Shown here: positions 37,020 through 45,891 of the stretch, piece by piece
How positions within the stretch are numbered: the first letter of the stretch is position 1
How the letters are laid out: each line of letters starts with the position of its first letter
Assembly (NCBI RefSeq): GCF_003986975.1
Contig: NZ_PIPO01000005.1
Coordinates: 62,001-126,000, forward strand
Direction of reading: 5' to 3'
DNA: 64,000 nt
Origin: Aliidiomarina soli
GTDB lineage: Bacteria > Pseudomonadota > Gammaproteobacteria > Enterobacterales > Alteromonadaceae
Made by a program: the position numbers and the translations under genes
The notes under the pieces: model-generated
The model's database searches: none
The model's input: the letters and a program-made list of their open reading frames with translations, nothing else
What the model was told of the DNA's origin: nothing

Positions 37020-37327
37020 TGATTGTCTTCCTTACCAAACCAGAACTCGAGATCTTCTTTGTCATCCTCCAGTGTTCCGGGCTCACTTTGAGGGACGGAG
37101 TTATTAGCTGGGGTACTGACTTTACTTTGTTTTGGGGTAATAGAAAGCTCCAGATTGAGCCCTTCTAGGACCCTCAATAAGGTAGACAGCTTCATATCGT
37201 TTCCAGATTCAACACGCTGATACTGCTGCTGCTTCATGCCAATGCGCATGTACATATCAGCCTGCTCCATGCCGAGCTCTTTGCGACGTTTCGCCAATAA
37301 TTGAGAGATATCCTGAATTGAGGTCAT
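37016..37327 (-). CDS. hipB: HipB-type antitoxin, XRE family (module 1)
   Basis: 103 aa from ATG 37327 (AAGGCG seven bases upstream). HTH at ~6-60 (LLAKRRKELGMEQADMYMRIGMKQQQYQRVESGNDMKLSTLLRVLEGL), then a flexible acidic tail ending EFWFGKEDNQ, which in HipB proteins contacts HipA. Three evenly spaced dyads upstream are its probable operators. Confidence 0.9.
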   Translation of the reverse strand: MTSIQDISQLLAKRRKELGMEQADMYMRIGMKQQQYQRVESGNDMKLSTLLRVLEGLNLELSITPKQSKVSTPANNSVPQSEPGTLEDDKEDLEFWFGKEDNQ

Positions 37328-37341
37328 GGTTTGCGCCTTGG

Positions 37342-37417
37342 ACAACTTAAATGTTGTTTATAGTGTATAATACAACTTTAAAATTGTAAAAATTCTATTT
37401 AACAATTCAAGTGTTGT
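37342..37417. promoter_or_regulatory. Three operator dyads of hipBA module 1, 30-bp spacing
   Basis: 16-bp palindromes of form ACAAC-N6-GTTGT: 37342-37357 (perfect arms), 37372-37387 (ACAAC/ATTGT) and 37402-37417 (ACAAT/GTTGT). Their starts are exactly 30 bp apart. They cover the upstream region of the minus-strand hipBA operon, as the multiple operators of E. coli hipBA do. The AT-rich stretches between them hold possible -10 elements. Confidence 0.75.
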
Positions 37418-37486
37418 ACTACAACGAAACGCAATATGGATTGTGAGAGTCCTGATTTCAGTATTCAAAGAGGATAATTTGATTTT

Positions 37487-37529
37487 ATACCCATGTAGGT
37501 ATATATCTGATTTATACCTATTTCGGTAT
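37487..37529. promoter_or_regulatory. Two operator dyads of hipBA module 2
   Basis: ATACC-CATGTA-GGTAT (37487-37502) and ATACC-TATTTC-GGTAT (37514-37529) are perfect 5-6-5 dyads, 27 bp apart, ending 20 bp before the hipB start codon. They resemble the E. coli HipB site TATCC-N8-GGATA in outer bases but with a shorter spacer, and differ fully from the ACAAC/GTTGT set of module 1. Confidence 0.75.
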
Positions 37530-37549
37530 ATCAGATCCCCAAGGTCGCT

Positions 37550-37795
37550 ATGAGACTCAATACCCCACAAGACATTGGCGCAATGCTGCGGGATGCTCGC
37601 AAAGCTAAAAGCTGGACTCAGGCAGAGCTTGCCAGTCGCCTGGGTATGTATCAGAAAGATGTGTCAAAGGCGGAAACTCAGCCGGAAAAGCTCAATGTTG
37701 CTGTTCTGCTTTCTATATGTGCCATGCTTGATGTTCGCCTGAGTGTTGGCACTCTGGGCAATACCAAAAAAGCTGACCTGGAGATGGATTTCTAA
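37550..37795 (+). CDS. hipB: HipB-type antitoxin, XRE family (module 2)
   Basis: 81 aa. HTH with DIGAMLRDARKAKSWTQAELASRLGMYQKDVSKAETQPEKLNVAVLLSICAMLDVRLSV, then a short tail KKADLEMDF. Compact, like E. coli HipB (88 aa). Its TAA overlaps the hipA ATG by one base (TAATG), giving coupled translation. No clear SD is visible before the ATG (CCCAAGGTCGCT, AAGG at best). Confidence 0.9.
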   Translation: MRLNTPQDIGAMLRDARKAKSWTQAELASRLGMYQKDVSKAETQPEKLNVAVLLSICAMLDVRLSVGTLGNTKKADLEMDF

Positions 37796-39114
37796 TGGGG
37801 CGTCGTTCGCACACTGACATGTTGTACTGCGCCATGAATGGCATTCTGGTTGGCCGTCTACTTCGCCGTCATGGTCGTTTGAGCTTTCAGTATGAGTCAG
37901 AGTGGATAAGCAGGAAAGGTAGCCGGGCTATCTCGCTGAGTATTCCGCTGCAGTCGCAAGAGATTATGACTGATGCCGTGCATGCGTACTTCGAAAACCT
38001 CTTACCCGATAGCGACGTTGTTCGTAAGCATATTGTCGATAAGTTGGGTGCTACAAGTAATTCTCCGTTCGATCTGTTGGCGCAAATTGGTGGTGATTGT
38101 ATCGGCGCGTTATCGCTCACCAAAGAGCCTGTTACTGATTCTATCCTGCCGACTGTCAATGTAAGCAAGCTCAGAGACTACGAGGTTGCCCAACACATCC
38201 GTCATACCCGCCAGGAGAATATGCTGGGCTTACAGGCGGATGACGACTTTCGTATTTCACTTGCTGGGGCTCAGGAAAAGACAGCCTTAACGTTGTGGGA
38301 CGGTGACTGGTGCAAGCCGCATGGGGCCACACCCACCACACATATCTTTAAGCCGCCGATTATGCACCATCCACAAATGGCGCTCGACATGTCGAATAGT
38401 GTGGAGAATGAGTGGTTTTGTTTACGCTTTCTGGGTCGCCTTGGCTTACCCGTTACTCGTGCCGACATCGCTAAATTCGAGGACCAGACGGTGCTGGTGG
38501 TGGAGCGTTTTGACCGCGTGGTTCAGCCTGAGCAGAACCGTATTGTACGATTGCCGCAGGAGGACATGTGCCAGGCGTTAGGGGTCGTGAGCGGCAGTAA
38601 ATATGAAGAATTTGGTGGCCCTGGCTCACTTGATATTATGAAGGTGTTGTCAGGCTCACTGACACCGCATGAAGACAAACTGACCTTTTTCAAAAGCCAG
38701 ATCGCGTTTTGGCTGCTCGCAGCCATCGACGGGCATGCAAAAAATTTCAGTATTCACCTGCAGTCCAATGGCTATCGGCTTTGTCCGCTGTATGACGTAC
38801 TGAGTGCTTATCCGTACTTTGGTCAGGGCAATATTCAGCGCCAGAAAATAAAAATGGCGATGAAGGTGCATAGTAAAAACACTCACTATCGCTGGCATGA
38901 AATCATGGGGCGGCATTGGCTTGCCCATGGCCGATACCTCGGTCTTTCGACTGAGTATATTGAAGAGGCAATACGCTCAATTGTTTCGAACACGGAGTCA
39001 GCGCTCGCCTGCACTTTAAACGACGCGCCGAACGATGGTGCCAGACAGGTAGGTGAGTTAATTCAGGGGCACATACTGCGTCAAGTTGAGCGACTGCGGG
39101 CTACCTTGAACTAA
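37795..39114 (+). CDS. hipA: HipA-family serine/threonine kinase toxin (module 2, E. coli HipA-like)
   Basis: 439 aa, very near to E. coli HipA (440 aa) in length and motifs: RISLAGAQEKTALTLWDGDW with the regulatory-serine loop, PTTHIFKPPI, LVVERFDR, RLPQEDMCQALG, KYEEFGGPG, the catalytic AIDGHAKNFSIHL and LYDVLSAYPYFG, and a C-terminal GRHWLAHGRYLGL segment. Kinase expected to inactivate a tRNA synthetase (GltX in E. coli) and induce dormancy. Last gene before the START protein, which converges on it. Confidence 0.94.
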   Translation: MGRRSHTDMLYCAMNGILVGRLLRRHGRLSFQYESEWISRKGSRAISLSIPLQSQEIMTDAVHAYFENLLPDSDVVRKHIVDKLGATSNSPFDLLAQIGGDCIGALSLTKEPVTDSILPTVNVSKLRDYEVAQHIRHTRQENMLGLQADDDFRISLAGAQEKTALTLWDGDWCKPHGATPTTHIFKPPIMHHPQMALDMSNSVENEWFCLRFLGRLGLPVTRADIAKFEDQTVLVVERFDRVVQPEQNRIVRLPQEDMCQALGVVSGSKYEEFGGPGSLDIMKVLSGSLTPHEDKLTFFKSQIAFWLLAAIDGHAKNFSIHLQSNGYRLCPLYDVLSAYPYFGQGNIQRQKIKMAMKVHSKNTHYRWHEIMGRHWLAHGRYLGLSTEYIEEAIRSIVSNTESALACTLNDAPNDGARQVGELIQGHILRQVERLRATLN

Positions 39115-39165
39115 AAAAGGCAAAGCCACACTCGCGAATACTGTCTTCGATTCTGTACTGAAAGG

Positions 39166-39813
39166 TTAAACGCCGCCACAGGGTATATGGCGATAGGGCT
39201 CTTTGTAGTCAGCCAAAACCGACTCTAAGGAGCGAAACGTTTGTTGAATAGCTCGCAGGGTTGTGCGGCGGGCAATGGTGCGCGGTATTCGGCCTTCTGG
39301 ATTTGCATACCCCTGATAAGTAATCGAGAGTGCGCCATTTTCACCTTGCTGGAGTTGCCAATTTGCGGCCACCTCTGTCATCCGCACCACCCCTTGCGCT
39401 GGCGCTAATGCATCGCTGGCATTCTCAATGTTTAAATGCAAAGTTTGTGAGTCTGAGTGAAACTGCCATTCGCTGCGGGTCACCATATCGCGGCTGCTTA
39501 TTGGCCATATTGTTTTGAAGACAGTATGTACAACGTGAATGGTATCCGCGGGCTGATCGATAATCGTTGCATTACGCGTGTTGCTCGCCCAATTACTAAT
39601 TTGGCTCGTATCTTCCAGTAAGTGTAAAAATGCGGCGGCACATGACTGCACATTGGTTTCCGCTTGGATCTCCAGAGTATCCCCATGGCTGTAACGATAA
39701 TGAATGCGTATATCGTTAGAGCTTGAATACTTTTCCCATCCGCGTAATTCTGCGTCCCCACTCGCGTGAGTGGTTACCAACATAAGGTTAAGCATTAAAA
39801 ATTTCGCAATCAT
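39166..39813 (-). CDS. START-domain lipid-binding-like secreted protein
   Basis: 215 aa with N-terminal signal peptide (~1-18, cleaved near THASG). The body is a START/SRPBCC domain: WEKYSSSNDIRIHYRYSHGD, AAFLHLLEDTSQISNWASNTRNATIID, TVFKTIWPISSRDMVTRSEW (the characteristic WP(I/L)S.RD) and GYANPEGRIPRTIARRTTLRAI. Such proteins occur widely in marine gammaproteobacteria; a hydrophobic ligand is likely but unknown. Converges on hipA. Confidence 0.82.
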   Translation of the reverse strand: MIAKFLMLNLMLVTTHASGDAELRGWEKYSSSNDIRIHYRYSHGDTLEIQAETNVQSCAAAFLHLLEDTSQISNWASNTRNATIIDQPADTIHVVHTVFKTIWPISSRDMVTRSEWQFHSDSQTLHLNIENASDALAPAQGVVRMTEVAANWQLQQGENGALSITYQGYANPEGRIPRTIARRTTLRAIQQTFRSLESVLADYKEPYRHIPCGGV

Positions 39814-39883
39814 CTTTCATTTTCCGTCAGCAGTCGGCTTCATAACTATATCGCTGTTCTGCTTTTTATATGCACATTCAATT

Positions 39884-39920
39884 AAAAAAGGACAAAGCCA
39901 AACTGGCTCTGTCCTTTTTT
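39884..39920 (-). terminator. Intrinsic terminator after ybiT, possibly bidirectional
   Basis: GGACAAAGCCA (39890-39900) pairs with TGGCTCTGTCC (39904-39914) with one internal mismatch and a 3-nt loop. It is flanked by A6 on the left and T6 on the right, so it can work on either strand. On the minus strand it ends the ybiT transcript. Confidence 0.9.
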
Positions 39921-39977
39921 CATAATGATAAACTGAAAGGGTGCGCTTACCTTAGGTAAGGCACCTAGCCGGAGCAA

Positions 39978-41564
39978 TTACTCGCCGAGCTGGCGCAGGT
40001 AATCGTCATAGCTACCGGCGAAGTCGCGAATACCGTCTTCGGTGATTTCGATAATGCGGTTGGCCAGTGAGGAAACAAACTCACGGTCGTGGCTGACAAA
40101 TAGCAGGGTGCCTTTGTAGTCTTCCAGCGCCAGGTTTAATGACTCAATGGATTCCATATCAAGGTGGTTGGTTGGTTCGTCCATCACCAGGATATTAGGT
40201 GTTTGCAGAATCAGTTTGCCGAAAATCATCCGGCCTTTTTCGCCACCAGAGAGTATTTTAACGGGCTTCTTGATGTCGTCCTGCGAAAACAGCATGCGGC
40301 CGAGTACACCACGTACGTTTTGTTCGTCGTGTTGCGGCTGCATCCACTGGCTCATCCACTCAAACACGTTAAGATCCTGGTCGAACATGTCGCCGTGATC
40401 CTGTGGGCAGTATCCAATGTTGGCGTTTTCAGACCACTTGTACTTGCCGCCGTCCAGTTCATAGTCACCCATCAGGCACTTCAGCAGGGTGGTCTTACCG
40501 ATACCGTTACTGCCTAAAATGGCAACTTTCTCACCGACTTCAATTTGCGTAGACAGCTGGTTTAATACCTTCTCGTCACCAAAGGATTTGCTCAGCTTGT
40601 CGACTTCAAGTGCCTGGCGATACAGCTTTTTCTGCTGTTCAAAGCGGATGTACGGGCTCATTCGGCTGGACGCTTTCACTTCATCCAGTTTGATTTTTTC
40701 AATCTGGCGCGCGCGCGATGTTGCTTGCTTGGCTTTCGATGCGTTGGCCGAGAAGCGACTGACGAAAGCCTGGAGTTCCGCTATTTTGTCTTTTTTCTTG
40801 GCATTGTCCGACAGCAACTGCTCGCGGGCCTGGGTCGCAGCAAACATGTAATCGTCATAGTTGCCCGGGTATAAACGCAGTTCGCCGTAGTCAATATCTG
40901 CCATGTGCGTGCACACGCTATTCAGAAAGTGGCGGTCATGGGAAATAATAATCATCGTGCTTTGGCGTTCAGCCAGCACGCTTTCCAGCCAGCGAATGGT
41001 GTTGATATCGAGGTTGTTGGTCGGCTCATCGAGCAACATAATGTCAGGGTCTGAAAACAGTACCTGCGCCAACAGGACACGAATTTTCATGCCCGGGGCC
41101 AGTGCCGACATCGGCTGGAAGTGTTGCTCAATTGGAATGCCCAGCGCGGTCAACAATTCACCGGCACGGGATTCTGCGGTGTAGCCGTCGAGTTCGCCGA
41201 ACTGAACTTCAAGATCAGCCACACGCATGCCGTCTTCTTCATTCATGTCGCCGGCGTAGATCTGGTCGCGCTCTTCTTTCACTGCCCAAAGCGTTTCGTG
41301 ACCCATGATCACCGTGTCGACCACGGTGAATTTTTCATAGGCGAACTGGTCCTGGCGCAACTTACCGACGCGCAGATCAGGCCCGACAGAGACGTGACCG
41401 GACGACGGGTCCTGGTCACCGCTTAAAATACGCATAAACGTGGATTTGCCGCATCCATTCGCGCCAATCAGGCCGTATCGGTTGCCCTGGCCAAACTTGA
41501 CAGAGATATTTTCGAACAGAGGTTTTGCACCAAACTGCATGGTGATATTTGAAGCTGAAATCAC
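39978..41564 (-). CDS. ybiT: ABC-F family ATPase YbiT
   Basis: 528 aa (E. coli 530) from GTG 41564 ([20 protein letters not shown]); a 22-residue upstream extension to ATG 41630 is absent in homologues. Two ABC domains without membrane segments: Walker A GANGCGKS and GSNGIGKT, signatures in [14 protein letters not shown] and LSGGEKGRM, Walker [13 protein letters not shown] and [12 protein letters not shown]. Between them the linker with [39 protein letters not shown] proteins act at the ribosomal E site; YbiT's role is poorly known. Confidence 0.93.
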   Translation of the reverse strand: MISASNITMQFGAKPLFENISVKFGQGNRYGLIGANGCGKSTFMRILSGDQDPSSGHVSVGPDLRVGKLRQDQFAYEKFTVVDTVIMGHETLWAVKEERDQIYAGDMNEEDGMRVADLEVQFGELDGYTAESRAGELLTALGIPIEQHFQPMSALAPGMKIRVLLAQVLFSDPDIMLLDEPTNNLDINTIRWLESVLAERQSTMIIISHDRHFLNSVCTHMADIDYGELRLYPGNYDDYMFAATQAREQLLSDNAKKKDKIAELQAFVSRFSANASKAKQATSRARQIEKIKLDEVKASSRMSPYIRFEQQKKLYRQALEVDKLSKSFGDEKVLNQLSTQIEVGEKVAILGSNGIGKTTLLKCLMGDYELDGGKYKWSENANIGYCPQDHGDMFDQDLNVFEWMSQWMQPQHDEQNVRGVLGRMLFSQDDIKKPVKILSGGEKGRMIFGKLILQTPNILVMDEPTNHLDMESIESLNLALEDYKGTLLFVSHDREFVSSLANRIIEITEDGIRDFAGSYDDYLRQLGE

Positions 41565-41715
41565 GTAATGGGTACTCAAAATTATAGAAGCGAATGAAGT
41601 CGCGCAGGGTACGCGATCTGGCCCGATCATTCAATCTAAAGCGGGCTATGGCTGTCGAATGAGGCGATGGTTATTCGATAAATTAGTGAAGTAGGCAACT
41701 TTAGAGGAACACACA

Positions 41716-42126
41716 GTGAAAATAGCAATTGAGACCCATGTAAAAGCCAGTCTGGCTGAGACCTGGAAAGCCTGGAACGATCCCGAAGCGATAAAGCAGT
41801 GGAATACAGCTCAGGCAGACTGGCATACCACTCATAGCGAGGTCGACTTGCGCGCCGGGGGCCGTTTCGTCTCGCGGATGGCAGCCAAAGACGGCAGCGT
41901 GGCCTTCGATTTTGAGGGCCAGTACACCAACGTGGTGCCACAGCAACTGATTGAGTTCGAAATGGCCGATGGCCGCAAGGTCAAGGTGGAGTTCAGCGAA
42001 ATTTCAGGTTGTGTCCTGGTGCAGGAAGTCTTTGACGCCGAAACCGAACACTCTGTCGAACAGCAGCGGGAAGGGTGGCAGGCAATCCTCAATAACTTTG
42101 CCAGCTATGTTGAGAGCAGCCAGTAG
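41716..42126 (+). CDS. SRPBCC (AHSA1-like) family protein
   Basis: 136 aa from GTG 41716 with AGAGGAAC upstream. It is an AHSA1/YndB-type START-fold protein: ETHVKASLAETWKAWNDPEAIKQWNTAQADWHTTHSEVDLRAGGRF at the start, EGWQAILNNFASYVES at the C-terminus. Small soluble protein of unknown ligand. Divergent from ybiT, 151 bp away. Confidence 0.9.
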   Translation: MKIAIETHVKASLAETWKAWNDPEAIKQWNTAQADWHTTHSEVDLRAGGRFVSRMAAKDGSVAFDFEGQYTNVVPQQLIEFEMADGRKVKVEFSEISGCVLVQEVFDAETEHSVEQQREGWQAILNNFASYVESSQ

Positions 42127-42225
42127 ATGACGTATTAAAAGTTGCCACATAGCTGACCGCGCTGTGCGATGATCTGATAAAGTCATGTTTATCATACAAT
42201 TTGCAAGAAAAGGACTGTACATTAC

Positions 42226-43365
42226 ATGACCAGATTTTTCGCGGCAGCGATCGGCGCTTTAATGTTTGTGGTCAGTAACGTGACGTTGGCTGATGATAAA
42301 GCCTCGTTTCAAGTTTATTCAGAACGACTGGATGAAAGCGTTACCATTCGTGTCGCCTTACCGGAAAGCTATCTGCATTCAACAGACTTTGCCTACCCGG
42401 TGCTACTAGTGATGGATGGCTCGACACAGTTCGAACACATTGCAGGTAACGTGAATTTTTTGAGTACCTTCGCGGAAATCCCGGAAATGATTGTCGTCGG
42501 TGTGAGTGCCAATAACCGGCTCAAAAATTTCACCCATACCGAGGTTGAGCAGTTTGCGGGGCGCTCAGGGGGCGCTGGCAGGTTCACCGAATTTTTGCTT
42601 AATGAACTGCTGCCCCAGCTACGCGATGAGTATCGAGTTGCACCTTATACCGCTGTGACCGGGCATTCGTTGTCAGGTTTGTACACCACATATCTTGCCT
42701 TACACCATGCCGATGAAATCCAGGCGGTTATTTCGGTAAGCCCGAGCCTGTGGTGGGACGATTTCGCCATACTTAGTCACGTCGGCCAGCTGCAGGATGA
42801 ACGGCCCGCTTCTCGCTGGTTTGCGAGCATGGCAAGTGAGCCAGGCGAGATGGCAGAAGGGTTTGCGCGGTTAACTCAACAACTCGATAGCCTGTCAGCA
42901 AGCAACACTGAGTGGGAGTTGCAGCAGTTCGCTGATGAAACCCATGACACCACGCCGTTAATTGGCAACGTCACTGGGTTACGGTCGATATTTAACGGCT
43001 TCAACGCGGTCCCTGAAGTTGATGTTAAATCTATGCAGGATCTGGAGCGTTACTACCAGCAATACGCAGTGACATCTGGCTACAACCTGCCTATGGGTCA
43101 TCAACAGTACAATGTATATGGTCTAAAAGCGGCGTATGAAGGCCAGCTGCCCTGGGGCATTGCTATTCTGCAGGCGGGCACCGAACAATTTCCCGAATCT
43201 GAAATTCTGTGGGACAGCCTGGCAACGGCGTATAAAATGAATGACGATTTGCCTGCCGCACTAGAGGCCTCAGGCAAGGCAGTCGAGTTTGCCAAAACGC
43301 ATCACTCAAAGTACTTGAGTGAAATCTTGCTGCAAAACGAATCGCTCAAACGGGCGGAACGTTAG
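42226..43365 (+). CDS. Secreted esterase (esterase D / IroE-like alpha/beta hydrolase)
   Basis: 379 aa with signal peptide MTRFFAAAIGALMFVVSNVTLA. The alpha/beta-hydrolase domain (~28-265) has PVLLVMDGSTQFEH, nucleophile elbow GHSLSG, and a probable catalytic His in DETHDTTPL; it is of the putative-esterase (PF00756) type that includes siderophore esterases and esterase D. A C-terminal ~110-residue TPR-like region follows (WDSLATAYKMNDDLPAALEASGKAVEFA). No siderophore genes adjoin it, so substrate is open. Confidence 0.85.
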   Translation: MTRFFAAAIGALMFVVSNVTLADDKASFQVYSERLDESVTIRVALPESYLHSTDFAYPVLLVMDGSTQFEHIAGNVNFLSTFAEIPEMIVVGVSANNRLKNFTHTEVEQFAGRSGGAGRFTEFLLNELLPQLRDEYRVAPYTAVTGHSLSGLYTTYLALHHADEIQAVISVSPSLWWDDFAILSHVGQLQDERPASRWFASMASEPGEMAEGFARLTQQLDSLSASNTEWELQQFADETHDTTPLIGNVTGLRSIFNGFNAVPEVDVKSMQDLERYYQQYAVTSGYNLPMGHQQYNVYGLKAAYEGQLPWGIAILQAGTEQFPESEILWDSLATAYKMNDDLPAALEASGKAVEFAKTHHSKYLSEILLQNESLKRAER

Positions 43366-43413
43366 ATAAAGTTTGTGAATTGGCAAACACACCGCCCTGA
43401 GGTCCTGATACGG

Positions 43414-45756
43414 TTAAAAATGGTAACGCGCGGTTAGCGTTGCCCGGCGCGGTGGTAAATATTGTGCGCTGGTGATACCGATGCCAAAGGTATCTGTATG
43501 CAGCGACGCCACGGCATCGTTATCCAGCAGGTTCTGAACATTCAGTTCTACAGACCAGTCATCATTTGCTGAGAAATAGCCAAAGTTCAGGTTCACCAGA
43601 TTATACGACTTAACTAAATCCCGGCTCGGGGAATTGAATACCCGAGCGTAGTAGTCGCCACGGTAGTTATAACCCAAGGTGCTTCGAAGTGACGCTCCGT
43701 TGGTTAAAGGGTAGTCGTGAGTTAAGCGGATGTTGGCAACGAACTCTGGGATCTTGGCTAACTGATTTCCGGTTAGATTAACCGCGGTGGCCTCGCGAGC
43801 GGCGTTGATTTCTTCTACCGGCGCCCCTGCTAAGATTAAACCGACGGATGCGTTTTCTGCTTCTGCTCGGTCAATGGCATCTCGACCTTTTTTTACTTCG
43901 GAATCCATAAAGGTCAGGTTTGAACTTAATGACCAGCTGTCAGTAAGGCGCATAGAGGATTCAATCTCGAGGCCATAGACTTCGGCTTCCGGAATGTTAG
44001 ATGCACCGGAATTAAAACGGTCGATACCACTGGATTCAAACAGGTAGTCTTCATAATCATAATAAAATGTGGCTAGGTTCAAACGCCAGCGATTGTCCCA
44101 AAATTGATTTTTACTACCGAGTTCGTAGGCCGTTACCGTTTCCTGGTCAAACACTTGAGGGAAAAATCGTGTGTCGGTGCTGCTGTTTGAGCCCGCAGGT
44201 TTAACGCCTGTGGCTGCAGAGGCATAGACCATAGTATGGTCAGTTAAGATGTAGTCGAGAGCGACTTTCCCGGTAATATTGTCTGTACGGTCACTGGGAG
44301 TGCTAGTAATCGGCGTGCGATCAGGTACACAATTGAGGCTGCATCGCTCGTCGCTGAATTTATTTTCGGTATAACGAAGGCCCGTGGTTAAGGTGAGACG
44401 TTCAGATATGTCATAAGCTATTTGCCCAAACACCGAGTAGGACTCAAAATTGCGATAATCTGAGTTAATAAAATCAATGTCCTGATTGTTGGCGAATATA
44501 TCTGGGCCCTCCACGACCTCATTCAACGGTTCGCCGTCTCGGTCACCATCATAGAAGTTGCGAGTGTTGCTGAAAATTTGGGTGTCTACATAAAACGCAC
44601 CCAGGACCCAGCGCAAGGGAGTGTTTACATCCGTCGAAATCAGGTTCATCTCTGCGGTGTACGAGGTGTCTTCCTGACGTAAATTACTGACGTATTCAGG
44701 GATGGGCACCTGCCCTAAATTGGTTGGTGTTTCACCATCAGCTAAAGGGAAGGGCGCTGGATCGTTGGCGGTCAGGCTTGAGCGGTCCATATCAAGCCGC
44801 CGACGCATGTCGTAAGTTTGCTGAGAGAAAACACCTTTCAATGTCGCCCAGTCCATATCGTAACTCAGGTGCAACCCCAGGAGCTCGTTGTCCAGCTTAT
44901 AGTATTGAAAGGTATCGTGATGGACTACACGAGGATCATCCGAAATAGTATCGTAGCTGCCCTTTAGCGCTGGACCGTTCGTGTCTGAGCTAAACTGCAT
45001 GTACTGGGTCATCACTTCGAGTCGCTCGCTTGGGTCCCATAACAGTTGTGCCCGCAGGGTGGTGTCATTCTTGTCATCCAGTCGCGTGTCATGTTGCATT
45101 GCTAAGTTTCGGGTAAACCCATCATGTTGCCGATGAGACCCCGACAAACGCAGTGCAAGCTGGTCATTCAGAGGTAAATTGAGTGAACTGCGTAGGTTTT
45201 GAGTGTTGTACTGACCGAAAGTAAAATCAACAAAACCAGAACTAGCAAATGTATCAGGGCGTCGCGTAACCACGTTAACGGCGCCACCAGTAGAGCTATT
45301 GCCATAAATGGTCCCGTCAGGTCCACGCTGAACCTCAATACGTTCGATATCTACCAGGTCGGCCCAGAGCGCATAGTCATTCGCCATGAAAATACCGTCG
45401 ATATGGTAGGCCACAGCAGGTTTAGTCCCCGCGTTGTCGGGAATTTCGTTACCGACACCACGAATGGTGATGCTCGGTCGGTAGCCTTGTACGCTCGACA
45501 CCACTAAGCCTGGCACCTGATCACTTAAATCGAACATAGTAGCTACGTTCAGCCGATCTAAGTCATCTCCACTTACCACTGAAATAGCATCTGGGATTTC
45601 TTGCAGATTCTGTTCAGTGCGTTGAGCGGTGACGATAATGCGTTCTACATCGTCAGTCGTTTCTTCGGCGTGGGCAAAGGAACTACAAATAGCAGTGCTA
45701 ACGGCTAGGCTGACAGTTGAAAACGAGCAAACTATATGGACCAGAGACTTATTCAT
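43414..45756 (-). CDS. TonB-dependent receptor, candidate phosphate-regulated
   Basis: 780 aa. Signal peptide ~1-30 cleaved at FAHA/EE. TonB-box-like ERIIVTAQR, then plug with QNLQEIPDAISVVSGDDLDRL, SITIRGVGNE, VQRGPDGTIYGNSSTGGAVNVVTRRP. Barrel ends ATLTARYHF. The plug style (VTAQR...E..IPDAISV..G.DL) is that of the large 'TonB-dependent receptor, FecA/outer-membrane' group with unknown ligands. Divergent from a 5'-nucleotidase gene with paired candidate Pho boxes between them, suggesting uptake of a phosphorus compound such as a nucleotide or nucleoside. This is inference. Confidence 0.9.
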   Translation of the reverse strand: MNKSLVHIVCSFSTVSLAVSTAICSSFAHAEETTDDVERIIVTAQRTEQNLQEIPDAISVVSGDDLDRLNVATMFDLSDQVPGLVVSSVQGYRPSITIRGVGNEIPDNAGTKPAVAYHIDGIFMANDYALWADLVDIERIEVQRGPDGTIYGNSSTGGAVNVVTRRPDTFASSGFVDFTFGQYNTQNLRSSLNLPLNDQLALRLSGSHRQHDGFTRNLAMQHDTRLDDKNDTTLRAQLLWDPSERLEVMTQYMQFSSDTNGPALKGSYDTISDDPRVVHHDTFQYYKLDNELLGLHLSYDMDWATLKGVFSQQTYDMRRRLDMDRSSLTANDPAPFPLADGETPTNLGQVPIPEYVSNLRQEDTSYTAEMNLISTDVNTPLRWVLGAFYVDTQIFSNTRNFYDGDRDGEPLNEVVEGPDIFANNQDIDFINSDYRNFESYSVFGQIAYDISERLTLTTGLRYTENKFSDERCSLNCVPDRTPITSTPSDRTDNITGKVALDYILTDHTMVYASAATGVKPAGSNSSTDTRFFPQVFDQETVTAYELGSKNQFWDNRWRLNLATFYYDYEDYLFESSGIDRFNSGASNIPEAEVYGLEIESSMRLTDSWSLSSNLTFMDSEVKKGRDAIDRAEAENASVGLILAGAPVEEINAAREATAVNLTGNQLAKIPEFVANIRLTHDYPLTNGASLRSTLGYNYRGDYYARVFNSPSRDLVKSYNLVNLNFGYFSANDDWSVELNVQNLLDNDAVASLHTDTFGIGITSAQYLPPRRATLTARYHF

Positions 45757-45803
45757 GGGATATTCCGTTTAGTGTCGAATTTTCAACAGTTTGTTGGTCA
45801 TTT

Positions 45804-45843
45804 ATGACCCACTGATGACAGCTTTCTGTCGTAATTTTGACAT
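45804..45843. promoter_or_regulatory. Two back-to-back candidate Pho boxes
   Basis: Minus strand, 45821 to 45804: CTGTCAT-CAGT-GGGTCAT (first half perfect, second 5/7). Plus strand, 45826-45843: CTGTCGT-AATT-TTGACAT (6/7 and 5/7). Both have the 7+4+7 spacing of PhoB sites, each pointing toward the gene on its side, separated by 4 bp. The genes are a TonB receptor and a periplasmic 5'-nucleotidase, typical Pho-regulon functions. -10 elements are not clear. Confidence 0.6.
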
Positions 45844-45891
45844 CTTGATGTGCAATGGTGGCATGCACTGCAATGGATAAAAGGTGATGCT

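Noticed and set aside
39100-39165. Possible right attachment site of an island integrated at the tRNA
   Set aside because: No copy of the tRNA 3' end was found there or elsewhere in the window, and no integrase gene is present.
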